DNA from: Hylemonella sp.
GTDB taxonomy: Bacteria; Pseudomonadota; Gammaproteobacteria; Burkholderiales; Burkholderiaceae_C
Length of the DNA: 64,000 nucleotides
Assembly (NCBI GenBank): GCA_030680575.1
Contig: JAUXVI010000047.1
Coordinates: 1-64,000 of the forward strand
Reading direction: 5' to 3'
Part shown: positions 16,121 to 24,459 of the stretch, piece by piece
Layout of the letters: the number at the start of each line of letters is the position of its first letter
Position numbering within the stretch: position 1 is the first letter of the stretch
Notes under the pieces: model-generated
Databases searched by the model: none
Seen by the model: only the letters and a program-made list of their open reading frames with translations
What the model was told of the DNA's origin: nothing
Translations under genes and position numbers: made by a program

Positions 16121-18985
16121 TCAGGCAGCCTTGCCGTACCCCGGCGCCACGGCCGGCTTGCCACCGCGGCGGATGGCCACAGCGCAGTACTTGAACTCCG
16201 GGATCTTGCCGAAGGGATCGAGCGCTGCGTTGGTCATCAGGTTGGCTGCCGCCTCGTAATAGGCGAACGGAATGAAGATCGCGCCATGCGGCGTGCCGTC
16301 GTCGCGCCGCACATGGATGGCCACGGCACCGCGGCGCGAGGCCACGGTGATCACATCACCAGGCTGCAGGCCCAGGTCGGCCATGTCGCTGCCGCACATG
16401 GAGGCCGTTGCCATGGGTTCGATGGCGTCGAGCACTTCCGAGCGGCGCGTCATGCTGCCGGTGTGCCAGTGCTCCAGCTGGCGGCCGGTGATGAGCACAA
16501 AGGGGTACTGCGCATCGGGCCGTTCGGCCGCCGGAATGATGTCGGCCGGCACCAGCGTCACGCGCCCGTCCGGCGTCGGGAAGTTGTCAATGAAGACCGT
16601 CGGCTGGCCCGGATCGTCGGCACTCAGACAGGGGTAGGTCACGCTCGACTCGCGCTGCAGGCGCTCCCAGGTGATGCCGGCGATGGCGGCGTGCATGGCT
16701 TGACGCATCTCTTCGTACACCGCCGCCACGCCCTCGTGTTCGCCGGCATAGTTCCAGGACAGGCCCATGCGCCGGGCGATCTGCTGGATGATCCACAGAT
16801 CCGGCTTGGCCTGGCCGGGCGGGTTGATCGCCTGCTGGCCGAGCTGCACCATGCGGTCGGTGTTGCTCACGGTCCCGGTCTTCTCCGGCCAGGCCGTGGC
16901 CGGCAGCACCACATCGGCCAGCCAGGCGGTCTCGGTCATGAAGATGTCCTGCACCACCAGATGCTCCAGCGAAGCCAGCGCATGGCGCGCGTGATTCAGG
17001 TCAGGGTCGCTCATGGCCGGGTTCTCGCCCATGATGTACATGCCGCGCACCTTGTGCGGGTCGCTGTCGTCAGCCAGCGCCTTGTGCATGATCTCCACCA
17101 CGGTGTAGCCGGGCTGGTCATCCAGCTTCATGCCCCAGAAGTCCTCGAACCACTGGTGCGCCTCCTTGTTGGTGACGCGCTGGTAGTTGGGGTACATCAT
17201 GGGAATGAGGCCGGCATCGCTGGCCCCCTGCACATTGTTCTGGCCCCGCAACGGGTGCAAGCCGGAGCCGGGCTTGCCGATCTGGCCGGTCACCGTGCAC
17301 AGCGCGATCAGGCAACGCACGTTGTCGGTGCCGTGGATGTGCTGGCTCACCCCCATGCCCCACAGGATCATGGCGCCCTTCGCTTTGGCGAATTCGCGCG
17401 TGACCTCGCGCAACGTCTGTGCCGGTACGCCACAGATCGGCTCCATGGCCTCGGGGCTGTAGCCCTTGACGTTGGCCTTCAAAGCCTCGAAGTTGTTGGC
17501 GCGCTTCTTGATGAAGTCCTGGTCCACCAGTCCCTCCTCGATCACCGTGTAGATCATGGCGTTGAGCATGGCCACGTCGGTGTCGGGCTTGAACTGCATG
17601 GTGCGCCAGGCATGTTTGCCAATGTCGGTGACACGCGGGTCGGCCAGCACGATCCTGGCGCCACGCTTGGCGGCGTTCTTCATCCAGGTGGCAGCCACCG
17701 GGTGGTTGGCGGTCGGGTTGGAGCCGATCACCAGGATGAGGTCGGCATGCTCGACGTCGTTGACCTGATTGCTCACCGCCCCCGAGCCCACACCTTCGAG
17801 CAGCGCCGCCACACTGGAGGCATGGCACAGGCGCGTGCAATGGTCCACGTTGTTGGAGCCGAAGCCGGTGCGCACCAGTTTCTGGAACAGGTAGGCTTCC
17901 TCATTGCTGCCCTTGGCCGAGCCGAAACCGGCCAGCGCCTTCTTGCCATGGGTGTCACGCAAGCCCTTCAGCTTGCCGGCCGCCAACGCCAATGCCTCGT
18001 CCCAGGTGGCTTCACGGAACACGGCCGACCAGTCGGCGGTATCCCGGTTCAGTTGTTCCAGTGCTTCGGGGTCCTTGGGAATCCCCGCCTTGCGGATCAG
18101 CGGCACCGTGAGGCGCTGATCGTTGTGCGCGTAATCGAAACCGAAGCGGCCCTTGACGCATAAGCGGCTGTGATTGGCCGGACCATCACGACCATCCACG
18201 CTGACGATTTTGTTGTCCTTGACGTTGTAGGTCAGCAGGCAGCCGACACCGCAGAAGGGACACACGGAGTCAACTTTTTTGTCCACCACCTGGGAGCCGA
18301 TGCGGGTCTTCGGCATCAGCGCGCCGGTCGGGCAGGCCTGCACACATTCGCCGCAGGCCACACAGGTGCTGTCGCCCATCGGGTCGTTCAGGTCGAACAC
18401 GATCTCGCTGTGGCTGCCGCGCATCGCGTAGCCGATCACGTCGTTCACCTGCTCTTCGCGGCAGGCGCGCACGCAGCGGTTGCACTGGATGCAGGCATCC
18501 AGGTTCACGGCCATGGCCGGGTGCGAGACGTCGGCAACGGGCTGTTCACGGCGCAAGGCCTTGAGTTCCGGCCGCACCTTGACCCGCATGTGATCGGCCC
18601 ACTGCGACAGTTCGCCGTGTTGCAGCGACTCGTTCTCTTCATCCCATTTGTAGCCCTGGTCCGGCATGTCGGACAACAGCATCTCCAGCACCATCTTCTG
18701 ACTCTTGACGGCGCGCTCGCTGGTGGCCTGCACTTCCATGCCGGCGGTGGCGCTCCGGCAGCAGCTGGGGGCCAGCGTGCGCTCGCCCTTGATCTCGACC
18801 ACACAGGCGCGGCAGTTGCCGTCCGGCCGCATGCCTTCCTTGTAGCAAAGGTGCGGAATCTCGAGGCCGACTCGCTTGGCAACGCTCAGGATGGTTTCAC
18901 CGCTGTAGGCGTTGACCTTCTGTCCATCGAGCGTGAACTCGATGGTTTGCGGCGTGACTTCGTTGAGTTTGGCGGGTGCGTTCAT
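16121..18985 (-). CDS. fdsA: NAD-dependent formate dehydrogenase alpha subunit
   Basis: This 954-residue cytoplasmic catalytic subunit is like FdsA of Cupriavidus and Rhodobacter. Its domains in order are an N-terminal [2Fe-2S] ferredoxin (HLCYKEGMRPDGNCRACVVE with CC further on), a His/Cys cluster region, a double [4Fe-4S] module (CIQCNRCVRAC and CVACGECVQACPTGA), a third [4Fe-4S] site (CPFCGVGC), and the molybdopterin domains. The likely Mo ligand is the cysteine in TRLCHASSVAA. There is no Tat or Sec signal. ATG at 18985 overlaps the stop of the beta/gamma fusion gene (ATGA). An open frame extends upstream to 19396 but lies inside that gene and is not used. It oxidises formate and sends electrons to NAD through FdsGB. 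Confidence 0.95.
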   Translation of the reverse strand: MNAPAKLNEVTPQTIEFTLDGQKVNAYSGETILSVAKRVGLEIPHLCYKEGMRPDGNCRACVVEIKGERTLAPSCCRSATAGMEVQATSERAVKSQKMVLEMLLSDMPDQGYKWDEENESLQHGELSQWADHMRVKVRPELKALRREQPVADVSHPAMAVNLDACIQCNRCVRACREEQVNDVIGYAMRGSHSEIVFDLNDPMGDSTCVACGECVQACPTGALMPKTRIGSQVVDKKVDSVCPFCGVGCLLTYNVKDNKIVSVDGRDGPANHSRLCVKGRFGFDYAHNDQRLTVPLIRKAGIPKDPEALEQLNRDTADWSAVFREATWDEALALAAGKLKGLRDTHGKKALAGFGSAKGSNEEAYLFQKLVRTGFGSNNVDHCTRLCHASSVAALLEGVGSGAVSNQVNDVEHADLILVIGSNPTANHPVAATWMKNAAKRGARIVLADPRVTDIGKHAWRTMQFKPDTDVAMLNAMIYTVIEEGLVDQDFIKKRANNFEALKANVKGYSPEAMEPICGVPAQTLREVTREFAKAKGAMILWGMGVSQHIHGTDNVRCLIALCTVTGQIGKPGSGLHPLRGQNNVQGASDAGLIPMMYPNYQRVTNKEAHQWFEDFWGMKLDDQPGYTVVEIMHKALADDSDPHKVRGMYIMGENPAMSDPDLNHARHALASLEHLVVQDIFMTETAWLADVVLPATAWPEKTGTVSNTDRMVQLGQQAINPPGQAKPDLWIIQQIARRMGLSWNYAGEHEGVAAVYEEMRQAMHAAIAGITWERLQRESSVTYPCLSADDPGQPTVFIDNFPTPDGRVTLVPADIIPAAERPDAQYPFVLITGRQLEHWHTGSMTRRSEVLDAIEPMATASMCGSDMADLGLQPGDVITVASRRGAVAIHVRRDDGTPHGAIFIPFAYYEAAANLMTNAALDPFGKIPEFKYCAVAIRRGGKPAVAPGYGKAA

Positions 18986-20790
18986 TGGGCCAACTCCTGA
19001 GGAAAGTATTTCTGGACACAGCGGATCGGGTTCGGTGCGGCCTGACCCAGGCCACAAATGGAGGCATCGCCCATGACCTGGCACAGGTCTTCGAGCGTTT
19101 CGTTGTCCCACTTCGGCGCTTCCATCAACTTGGCCGCCTTGGCGGTACCGACGCGGCAGGGCGTGCACTGGCCGCAGCTCTCGTGCGCGAAGAAACGCAT
19201 CATGTTCACGGCGGCCTCGCGCGCGGTGTCGTGCTGGCTCAGCACGATGACCGCGGCCGAGCCGATGAAACAGCCATAGGGTTGCAGGGTGTCGAAGTCC
19301 AGTGGAATGTTGTCCATGCTGGCCGGCAAAATGCCGCCCGAGGCGCCGCCCGGCAGGTAGGCGTAGAGCTCGTGGCCCTCTGTCATGCCGCCGCAATACT
19401 GGTCGATGAGTTCGCGCAAGGTGATGCCCGCTGGCGCCAGCTTGACGCCGGGCTGCTTCACGCGGCCGCTGACGCTGAAACTACGCAAGCCCTTGCGGCC
19501 ATTGGCACCAAAACTGGAAAACCAGTTGGCACCCTTTTGCACAATGTCACGCACCCAGTACAGCGTCTCGAAGTTGTGTTCCAGCGTCGGCCGGCCAAAC
19601 AGGCCCACCTGCGCGATGTAGGGCGGACGCATGCGCGGCTCACCGCGTTTGCCCTCGATGCTCTCGATCATGGCGGACTCTTCGCCGCAGATGTAAGCCC
19701 CGGCGCCGCGGCGCAATTCGATTTTCGGCAAGGGACATGGCGGGTTGGCCTGCAATGCAGCCAGTTCGCTCTCCAGCAGCGCACGGGCGCCGTGGTATTC
19801 GTCACGCAGGTAGATGTAGCAGGCGTCGATGCCCACCACCTTGGCAGCAATCAGCAGGCCTTCCAGGAAGCGGTGCGGGTCGCGCTCCAGGTAGGTTCGG
19901 TCCTTGAAGGTACCGGGTTCGCCCTCGTCGATGTTCACGGCCATCAGCTTGGGCGCAGGCTGGTCACGCACGATGCGCCACTTGCGGCCGGCCGGGAAAC
20001 CGGCGCCACCCAGGCCGCGCAGGCCCGAGTCCTCCATCGCCTTGATGAGGCTCTCCATGTCTTGCTGGCCGCTGCTGACGGCGGCAGCCAGCGCATAACC
20101 ACCCTGCGCCTGGTAGGCCGCGTAACCAACAAAATCGGGCGAGACCTGCTGCTGTGTCGGCGAGACGGCCTTGAGCGCATGCGCGGCCGGCTCGAAGCTG
20201 GCTTTGCCGGACGACTTCGGGTGCGTCGTGGCCTCAGCCTTGACCGCCGTGGCCACGGTCTCGGGTGTGGCACGCAACACCGGGTTCTGGTGCACCACCG
20301 CCACCGGCGCCTGCTCGCAGCGGCCGACGCAGGGGGCTGCCACCACGCGCACGCCGTTGCCCGTGAGCGTGGCCTGCAGCTTGCTCATCAGGCTCTTGGC
20401 GCCGCCGAGTTCACAGCTCAGGCCGTCGCAGACGCGTACCGTCAGGCCGGGGTTCTGCTCATCGCCCTTCACCACCTCAAAGTGGTGATAGAAGGTGGCG
20501 ACCTCGTAGACCTCGGCCATCGGAAGATTCATTTCCTTGGCCAGCGCCACCAGATGGCGGTCGTGCAGGCAGCGGTAGGCGTCGTTGAGCTGGTGCAGGT
20601 GCTCGATCAGCAGGTCGCGCCGGTGGCCGCCCTCCGGCCGTTCGCCAATCAGGGCCACCACCTCGCTCAGGGACTGGGCATCGGGCTGACGCCCCTTGAG
20701 CTTGCTCTTGCGCCGGATGCGTTCCCGCAGATCATCGACAGTGGCAACTGCCACCGCCTGCACTTCGCCCTTGCGGCCCGGATGGTTCAT
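18982..20790 (-). CDS. fdsB: NAD-dependent formate dehydrogenase diaphorase subunit, FdsG-FdsB fusion
   Basis: The 602-residue protein joins two subunits that are separate in Cupriavidus. Residues about 20-165 are NuoE/FdsG-like: a helical part, then a thioredoxin-like [2Fe-2S] fold with C-x4-C (VCDGLSCELGG) and C-x3-C (PCVGRCEQAP). After a linker (about 170-215), residues about 215-602 are NuoF/FdsB-like with the FMN/NADH motifs GLRGLGGAGFPAGRKW and GAGAYICGEESAMIESIEGK, and a [4Fe-4S] site SCGQCTPCRVGT plus a later cysteine. It passes electrons from FdsA to NAD. Length and layout resemble HoxF of NAD-hydrogenases. ATG at 20790 has GAGGGA upstream. No separate fdsG gene is present. Confidence 0.92.
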   Translation of the reverse strand: MNHPGRKGEVQAVAVATVDDLRERIRRKSKLKGRQPDAQSLSEVVALIGERPEGGHRRDLLIEHLHQLNDAYRCLHDRHLVALAKEMNLPMAEVYEVATFYHHFEVVKGDEQNPGLTVRVCDGLSCELGGAKSLMSKLQATLTGNGVRVVAAPCVGRCEQAPVAVVHQNPVLRATPETVATAVKAEATTHPKSSGKASFEPAAHALKAVSPTQQQVSPDFVGYAAYQAQGGYALAAAVSSGQQDMESLIKAMEDSGLRGLGGAGFPAGRKWRIVRDQPAPKLMAVNIDEGEPGTFKDRTYLERDPHRFLEGLLIAAKVVGIDACYIYLRDEYHGARALLESELAALQANPPCPLPKIELRRGAGAYICGEESAMIESIEGKRGEPRMRPPYIAQVGLFGRPTLEHNFETLYWVRDIVQKGANWFSSFGANGRKGLRSFSVSGRVKQPGVKLAPAGITLRELIDQYCGGMTEGHELYAYLPGGASGGILPASMDNIPLDFDTLQPYGCFIGSAAVIVLSQHDTAREAAVNMMRFFAHESCGQCTPCRVGTAKAAKLMEAPKWDNETLEDLCQVMGDASICGLGQAAPNPIRCVQKYFPQELAQ

Positions 20791-20921
20791 CTTATGTCCC
20801 TCAATTCATACCAATGGGCGCAGTGTCAGCCTCTGCCACCCATGGGTCAAATTGAATCAGAACATGCAGAGATTCAAAAAGTAAATGATGCAGTGCAATA
20901 AATCGATTGCGACCGAATGGC
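20791..20921 (-). promoter_or_regulatory. fds operon upstream region with a candidate FdsR operator
   Basis: The 131-bp gap between the LysR gene and fdsB is AT-rich and holds a perfect dyad, TTGAATC (20852-20858) and GATTCAA (20871-20877), separated by 12 bp. Its length of 26 bp and position about 60-80 bp upstream of the fdsB start suit a LysR-type activator site. A weak promoter pair on the minus strand (TTGCAC, 17 bp, GAATCT) overlaps the dyad edge. Binding by the adjacent regulator is inference. Confidence 0.45.
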
Positions 20922-21866
20922 TCAGGCGTGCAACAGGCCGCTGTGGGCCGCTGCGTGGCGCAGCCAGGCCGCATCCTGCGCCAGCGTCAGGGCGGCATCC
21001 AGCGTGCGCGACATGCGCTCGGATGCCAACACCATGAAGCCGATCGGCGTATGCACTTCGGGGCCGGTCAGCGGGTGCACCTCCAGATCGCCATAGGCGC
21101 GCACGGCCCCCACCAACGCCCCCGGCATGACGCTGCACACTGCACCGCTGAGGGCGCTCAGAGCCAGGGTCAGCAGGGAATTGGTTTCCAGCACCGGGCG
21201 CACCGCCACACCCGCCTTGGCAAAGGCGGCATCGACGATGTGGCGGTTGTGCATTTCAGACGTCATCAGGCACAGCGGCAAGGTGGCCGCTTCCTGCCAC
21301 GTGATGGGGCCACCGAACTGGATACCCTGCGTACCCGGGCTGGCAGCCTTGCGCACCAGGAAATAGTGTTCGGAGTACTGCGCCTGCGTCCGCAATGAAC
21401 CGACGCCGGGCCGCACACGCTCGATGAAGCCTAGCCCCATGTCGAGCGAAAGCTCCTCCAGACCGGTTTCAATACCCTGCGAACTCATGGAGCGCACCAC
21501 CGGAGTGATGCCCGGGAACTTGGCATGCAGCATGGCGGCAAAGCGGGCGGCGATCGGCTCCGCCGAAGGCACCACGCCGATGCTCAGGCGCCCCTGCGGC
21601 TGGCCGCTGACGCTGCTCATGTCCTGCTTGAGCAACTGCTCCTCGTGCAGCATGCGCCGGGCACTGGCCAGCAGGCGCTGCCCCTCATCGGTGAAGCCGA
21701 CAAAGGTGCGACCGCGCTTGACGATGGCAACACCGAACTCCTCCTCCAGCGCCCGCAGTGCATTGGATAGCGCTGGCTGCGTGACGAAGCAGGCCTGAGC
21801 CGCGCGCGCAAAGTGCTTGTGCTCGTCCAGAGCAACCAGGTAGCGCATCGAGACCAGCAGGTTCAC
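20922..21866 (-). CDS. LysR-family transcriptional regulator, likely regulator of the fds operon
   Basis: The 314-residue protein has an N-terminal winged helix-turn-helix (MRYLVALDEHKHFARAAQAC and TQPALSNALRALEEEFG) and a periplasmic-binding-protein-like effector domain from about residue 92. A GTG at 21866 gives the usual LysR N terminus; the ATG of MRYLVAL is six codons in. It lies just upstream of fdsB-fdsA in the same direction. Cupriavidus has a LysR-type regulator (FdsR) in the same place, so control by formate or a related metabolite is likely. The effector-domain ligand cannot be read from sequence. Confidence 0.88.
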   Translation of the reverse strand: MNLLVSMRYLVALDEHKHFARAAQACFVTQPALSNALRALEEEFGVAIVKRGRTFVGFTDEGQRLLASARRMLHEEQLLKQDMSSVSGQPQGRLSIGVVPSAEPIAARFAAMLHAKFPGITPVVRSMSSQGIETGLEELSLDMGLGFIERVRPGVGSLRTQAQYSEHYFLVRKAASPGTQGIQFGGPITWQEAATLPLCLMTSEMHNRHIVDAAFAKAGVAVRPVLETNSLLTLALSALSGAVCSVMPGALVGAVRAYGDLEVHPLTGPEVHTPIGFMVLASERMSRTLDAALTLAQDAAWLRHAAAHSGLLHA

Positions 21867-21888
21867 GGCTCAGCCCTCGATCACGGTT

Positions 21889-22980
21889 TCAGGTCTCTTT
21901 CGAGATCTTGATGCTGGGGAACTTGCTGGAGAAGTCCTTGTTCTTGGCGGCAATCGCCACCGCCACCTGGCGCGCCAGCGTCTTGTAGATGCCGGCCACT
22001 TCGCCGTCCGGATCGGCCACCACCGTCGGTTTGCCGGTATCGGCCTGCAGGCGGATCTGCATGTTCAGCGGCAGGGCGCCCAGGTAGGGCATACCGTACT
22101 CGGCCGCCATCTTCTTGCCGCCATCGACACCGAAGATGTGCTCGATGTGGCCGCAGTTGCTGCACACGTGCACCGCCATGTTCTCCACGATGCCAAGGAT
22201 CGGCACACCGACCTTCTCGAACATCTTGATGCCTTTCTTGGCGTCCAGCAGGGCAATGTCCTGCGGCGTGGTCACGATCACCGCGCCGGTCATGGGCACG
22301 CGCTGGGAGAGCGTGAGCTGGATGTCGCCGGTGCCGGGTGGCATGTCGACAATCAGGTAATCGAGGTCTTTCCAGTTGGTCTGGCGCAGCAACTGCTCCA
22401 GCGCCTGGGTGGCCATGGGACCGCGCCAGATCATGGCCTCGTCCTGCCCGACCAGGAAACCGATCGACATGACCTGCACGCCGTAGTTCTCCAGCGGCTC
22501 CATGGTCTGGCCGTCCTCGCTCTCGGGGCGGGCGTCGATGCCCATCATCATGGGCTGGCTCGGGCCATAGATGTCGGCATCCAGAATACCGACGCTGGCG
22601 CCTTCGGCCGCCAGGGCCAGCGCCAGGTTGACGGCCGTGGTGCTCTTGCCCACGCCGCCCTTGCCGGAGGCCACCGCCACGATGTTCTTCACGCGCGGCA
22701 GCAGCTGCACGCCGCGCTGCACCGCATGGGCCACGATGTGGGTGGTGACGTTGACCGACACATTGGCCACACCGGCCACGCCTTTGGCAGCGGCAATCAA
22801 CGCCTTGCGAAAACCAGCCACCTGACTCTTGGCCGGATAACCCAGTTCGACATCGAACGAGACATCACCGTCCTGGATGCTGAGGTTCTTGATGGCCTTG
22901 GCGGACACAAAGTCCCGTCCGGTATTGGGGTCGACCACCGCCTTGAGGGCGTCCATCAGCGCTTGTTCTGTCACCGTCAT
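21889..22980 (-). CDS. apbC: Fe-S cluster carrier ATPase ApbC/Mrp
   Basis: The 363-residue protein combines an N-terminal MIP18/DUF59 domain (about 1-85, ALKAVVDPNTGRDFV) with a P-loop ATPase domain. It has the deviant Walker A GKGGVGKSTTAVNLA, the switch DADIYGPSQPMMMG, and the C-terminal CSNCGHIEHIFG, whose CxxC binds a bridging Fe-S cluster. It delivers clusters to apo-enzymes, a fitting neighbour for cluster-rich formate dehydrogenases, although apbC next to metG is a common arrangement in this order. ATG at 22980 has AGGAG upstream. A longer frame to 23124 has no coding support. It ends 22 bp before the LysR gene. Confidence 0.93.
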   Translation of the reverse strand: MTVTEQALMDALKAVVDPNTGRDFVSAKAIKNLSIQDGDVSFDVELGYPAKSQVAGFRKALIAAAKGVAGVANVSVNVTTHIVAHAVQRGVQLLPRVKNIVAVASGKGGVGKSTTAVNLALALAAEGASVGILDADIYGPSQPMMMGIDARPESEDGQTMEPLENYGVQVMSIGFLVGQDEAMIWRGPMATQALEQLLRQTNWKDLDYLIVDMPPGTGDIQLTLSQRVPMTGAVIVTTPQDIALLDAKKGIKMFEKVGVPILGIVENMAVHVCSNCGHIEHIFGVDGGKKMAAEYGMPYLGALPLNMQIRLQADTGKPTVVADPDGEVAGIYKTLARQVAVAIAAKNKDFSSKFPSIKISKET

Positions 22981-23137
22981 CAAATACTCCTGAAGAGTTG
23001 CGTAGTCTAGCGAAGGCCGCCTTAACCTTGCCGAGCCGGGCAAATTGGTAGAAACCAGCACCTGAACCTCCAGAACGGGGTAAATCCGGTGCTTTTCGGC
23101 GCATGGGGGCCCGATGCCGCCCACTCATAATCGACGC

Positions 23138-24403
23138 ATGGATGCCTCGACCCGACCACCGACCACCGGCCTGCTGCTGACCGGCGGCGGTGCGCGCGCC
23201 GCCTACCAGGTCGGCGTGCTGGAAGCACTGGCCGACCTGCGGCTGGCCAGCGGCGCCCACCATGAGCGCAACCCCTTTGCCATCATCACCGGCACCTCGG
23301 CCGGTGCCATCAATGCCGCCGCCCTGGCCTGCGGTGCCGATGACTTTGACCTGGCGGTGCGGCGCATCGTGGGCGTCTGGCAGGATTTCGAGGCGCATCA
23401 GGTCTACCAGTCGGATGTGCTGAGCGTGATGCGCAGCGGCGCCAAATGGCTGAGCCTGCTGTCGCTCGGCTGGCTGATTGCCAAATGGCGCCGCCTCAAG
23501 CCGCGCTCGCTGCTGGACAACTCGCCGCTCGAAGAACTGCTGCGCACCTTGGTGCCGCTGGAGCGCCTCCCCGGGCTGGTGGCGCAAGGCCATCTGCACG
23601 CGCTTGCTGTCACGGCCTCCAGCTACAGCTCGGGCCACCATGTCACCTTCTTCGAAGGCGCCGAGCAGTTACAGCCCTGGGTGCGCTCGCAGCGTCTGTC
23701 GGTACGCCACCGCATCACCCACGAGCACCTGCTGGCCTCTTCGGCGATTCCCTTCATGTTCCCGGCCATGCCGCTGGACATCCACGGCCGCACGGAATTC
23801 TTTGGCGACGGCTCGATGCGTCAGACGGCACCGGTGGCCCCCGCCATCCACCTGGGGGCCGAGCGCATTCTCGTCATCGGTGCCGGTCGCATGCACGAGC
23901 CGCGCAGCGAAACCCTCAGCGTCACCAACCACAGCTACCCCTCGCTGGCGCAGATTGCCGGCCACGCCATGTCCAGCATCTTCCTCGACGCGCTGTCGGT
24001 GGACATCGAGCGCATGCGGCGCATCAACCAGACGCTCTCGCTGGTGCCCCCCGAGGCGCGACAAGCCAGCGCCCTGCGCCCGGTCGAACTGCTGGTGATC
24101 TCGCCCTCCGAGCGGCTGGACCAACTGGCGGCCCGGCACATTGATGCCCTGCCCGCGGCAGTGCGCACCCTGCTCGGCGGCATCGGCGTGTCGTCGAGTG
24201 CGGCCGACGTCAAGGGCGGCGCACTGGCCAGCTACCTGCTGTTCGAATCGGTCTACACGCGCGAGCTCATGAAGCTAGGCTACGCCGATGCGCTCCGGCA
24301 GCAAGAGGCCATCCTGCAGTTTTTCGGCTGGCCCGCTCCGGCGCCAGGGGCTGACGCCGCCCCCGGTCGTATCGAGCGGCGGCGCGACCCCTTGCGCCTT
24401 TGA
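23138..24403 (+). CDS. Patatin-like phospholipase
   Basis: The 421-residue product is a patatin-family serine hydrolase. The oxyanion loop is [20 protein letters not shown], the nucleophile lies in GTSAGAINA, and the catalytic Asp is in [12 protein letters not shown] (DGS instead of the usual DGG/A). It likely releases fatty acids from phospholipids. There is no signal peptide or clear membrane segment, so it is probably cytoplasmic or peripheral. ATG at 23138 is chosen; an in-frame ATG at 23114 is possible. It is divergent from apbC and ends 56 bp before metG. Substrate is not known. Confidence 0.88.
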   Translation: MDASTRPPTTGLLLTGGGARAAYQVGVLEALADLRLASGAHHERNPFAIITGTSAGAINAAALACGADDFDLAVRRIVGVWQDFEAHQVYQSDVLSVMRSGAKWLSLLSLGWLIAKWRRLKPRSLLDNSPLEELLRTLVPLERLPGLVAQGHLHALAVTASSYSSGHHVTFFEGAEQLQPWVRSQRLSVRHRITHEHLLASSAIPFMFPAMPLDIHGRTEFFGDGSMRQTAPVAPAIHLGAERILVIGAGRMHEPRSETLSVTNHSYPSLAQIAGHAMSSIFLDALSVDIERMRRINQTLSLVPPEARQASALRPVELLVISPSERLDQLAARHIDALPAAVRTLLGGIGVSSSAADVKGGALASYLLFESVYTRELMKLGYADALRQQEAILQFFGWPAPAPGADAAPGRIERRRDPLRL

Positions 24404-24427
24404 ACCAACGTTTCGGCGGAGGCCGAC

Positions 24428-24433
24428 TAAAAT
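24428..24433 (+). promoter_or_regulatory. Possible -10 element for metG
   Basis: TAAAAT lies 26 bp upstream of the metG ATG, just after the end of the patatin gene. It fits a sigma70 -10 box, but no good -35 box sits 16-18 bp before it. Confidence 0.3.
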
Positions 24434-24459
24434 CTCGGGTTCCCTTTCGGAAGAACCCC

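Noticed and set aside
18986-19396. Upstream extension of fdsA giving a 1091-residue protein
   Set aside because: The extra residues are Arg/His-rich nonsense lying in another frame of fdsB. The true start at 18985 has the ATGA overlap and the expected ferredoxin domain.
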